This document shows positions 5,562 to 5,922 of a stretch of 5,922 nt of DNA, in pieces. This stretch comes from Phycisphaerae bacterium (GTDB lineage: Bacteria > Planctomycetota > Phycisphaerae > UBA1845 > PWPN01). Position 1 is the first letter of the stretch, and every line of letters begins with the position of its first letter. A program made the position numbers and the translations under genes. The stretch is from positions 1 through 5,922 of the forward strand of contig JAPKGY010000229.1 of NCBI GenBank assembly GCA_026647385.1. The letters are read 5' to 3'. The notes beneath the pieces are model-generated. The model saw nothing but the letters and a program-made list of their open reading frames with translations, did not search any database and was not told the DNA's origin.

Positions 5562-5922
5562 TCACTTCGCACCGAGCACGTCCCGGTAGGTCCAGTGGGG
5601 TTCCCAGCCGACGCGCAGCGAGAGCACGGGGCCGTCCCGGGTGTCGGGGTGCAGCTTGCGCAAGGCCTCGCTCTTGCCCGTGATCATCGGGGTGTCCTCG
5701 GTCCGAATCACGTGGATCATCGCCCCATCTTTCTCGGATCCTCCGCCGTCCGCCGACGACGTGGTGAAGAGCACGTACCGGTCGTCGGGCGAGGTGGCGC
5801 CGCCGTAGACGTGGCTGCCGTCCTCGCCATAGACCAGTCGCCGGTTCTTCCCGTCGCCGTCGGCCATCCAGAGCTGGGTCCACCCCTTGCCCTCCTGCCC
5901 CTTCGGCCGATGCGAGAAGATC
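5562..5922 (-). CDS. TolB/PD40-like beta-propeller protein, C-terminal end (partial)
   Basis: The frame is open from the right window edge to a TGA at 5562, giving the last 119 residues of a larger protein; its start lies outside. The visible part contains propeller-blade phrases of the TolB/WD40-like (PD40) type: LWMADGDGKNRRLVYG, then GGATSPDDRYVLFTTSS, the usual pattern of a residue-reporting strand followed by SPDG(R/K)xxxF. The tail, with GPVLSLRVGWEPHWTYRDVL, looks like a family-specific end. An ATG within the frame at 5867 is not the true start, because coding similarity continues upstream (IFSHRP, then TQLWM). Such proteins are usually periplasmic and bind partner proteins or glycans; no enzyme activity can be inferred. 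It is the first visible gene of the run that leads to the acetylation pair. Confidence 0.8.
   Translation of the reverse strand, partial: IFSHRPKGQEGKGWTQLWMADGDGKNRRLVYGEDGSHVYGGATSPDDRYVLFTTSSADGGGSEKDGAMIHVIRTEDTPMITGKSEALRKLHPDTRDGPVLSLRVGWEPHWTYRDVLGAK

Overview
The window is high-GC, bacterial DNA, and every convincing gene lies on the minus strand, so it reads from right to left. The families suggest a Gram-negative-type bacterium, most likely a planctomycete (PVC group). The clues are a TolC-type lipoprotein, a small Cys-rich exported protein beside it, an AlgI/AlgJ-like acetylation pair, a TolB-like propeller and a sugar-isomerase-like TIM barrel with a QNHHD motif. This assignment rests on protein resemblance and is not proven.

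Right part (5922 down to 1400), in transcription order: the C-terminal end of a TolB/PD40-type beta-propeller protein (cut by the window edge); a 156-residue putative lipoprotein of unknown function; a xylose-isomerase-like TIM-barrel protein (GTG start); a 137-bp spacer with degenerate 27-bp repeats; a membrane-bound O-acyltransferase of the AlgI type; and an AlgJ/AlgX-like SGNH acetyltransferase (GTG start). Gaps other than the spacer are 12 to 35 bp, so these genes are probably largely co-transcribed. AlgI-type proteins pass acyl groups across the inner membrane and AlgJ/AlgX-type proteins place them on an exported polymer, so the likely output is O-acetylation of an extracytoplasmic glycan. 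No polymer synthase is visible here.

Left part (1365 down to 1): a 120-residue exported Cys-rich protein is followed by the N-terminal 233 residues of a TolC/CusC-like outer-membrane efflux lipoprotein that runs off the window. This looks like the start of a heavy-metal RND efflux operon, with the pump and adaptor expected beyond the left edge.

Between those two genes is the most unusual object in the window: a 179-bp element (722-900) with 24-bp imperfect terminal inverted repeats, a 5-bp target duplication (AAGAG), and an interior that folds into a branched set of hairpins. It has no credible coding capacity and looks like a non-autonomous miniature transposable element (MITE) inserted 21 bp upstream of the assigned efflux-gene start. 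Removing it in silico restores a reading frame that would extend the efflux protein by 21 codons upstream.
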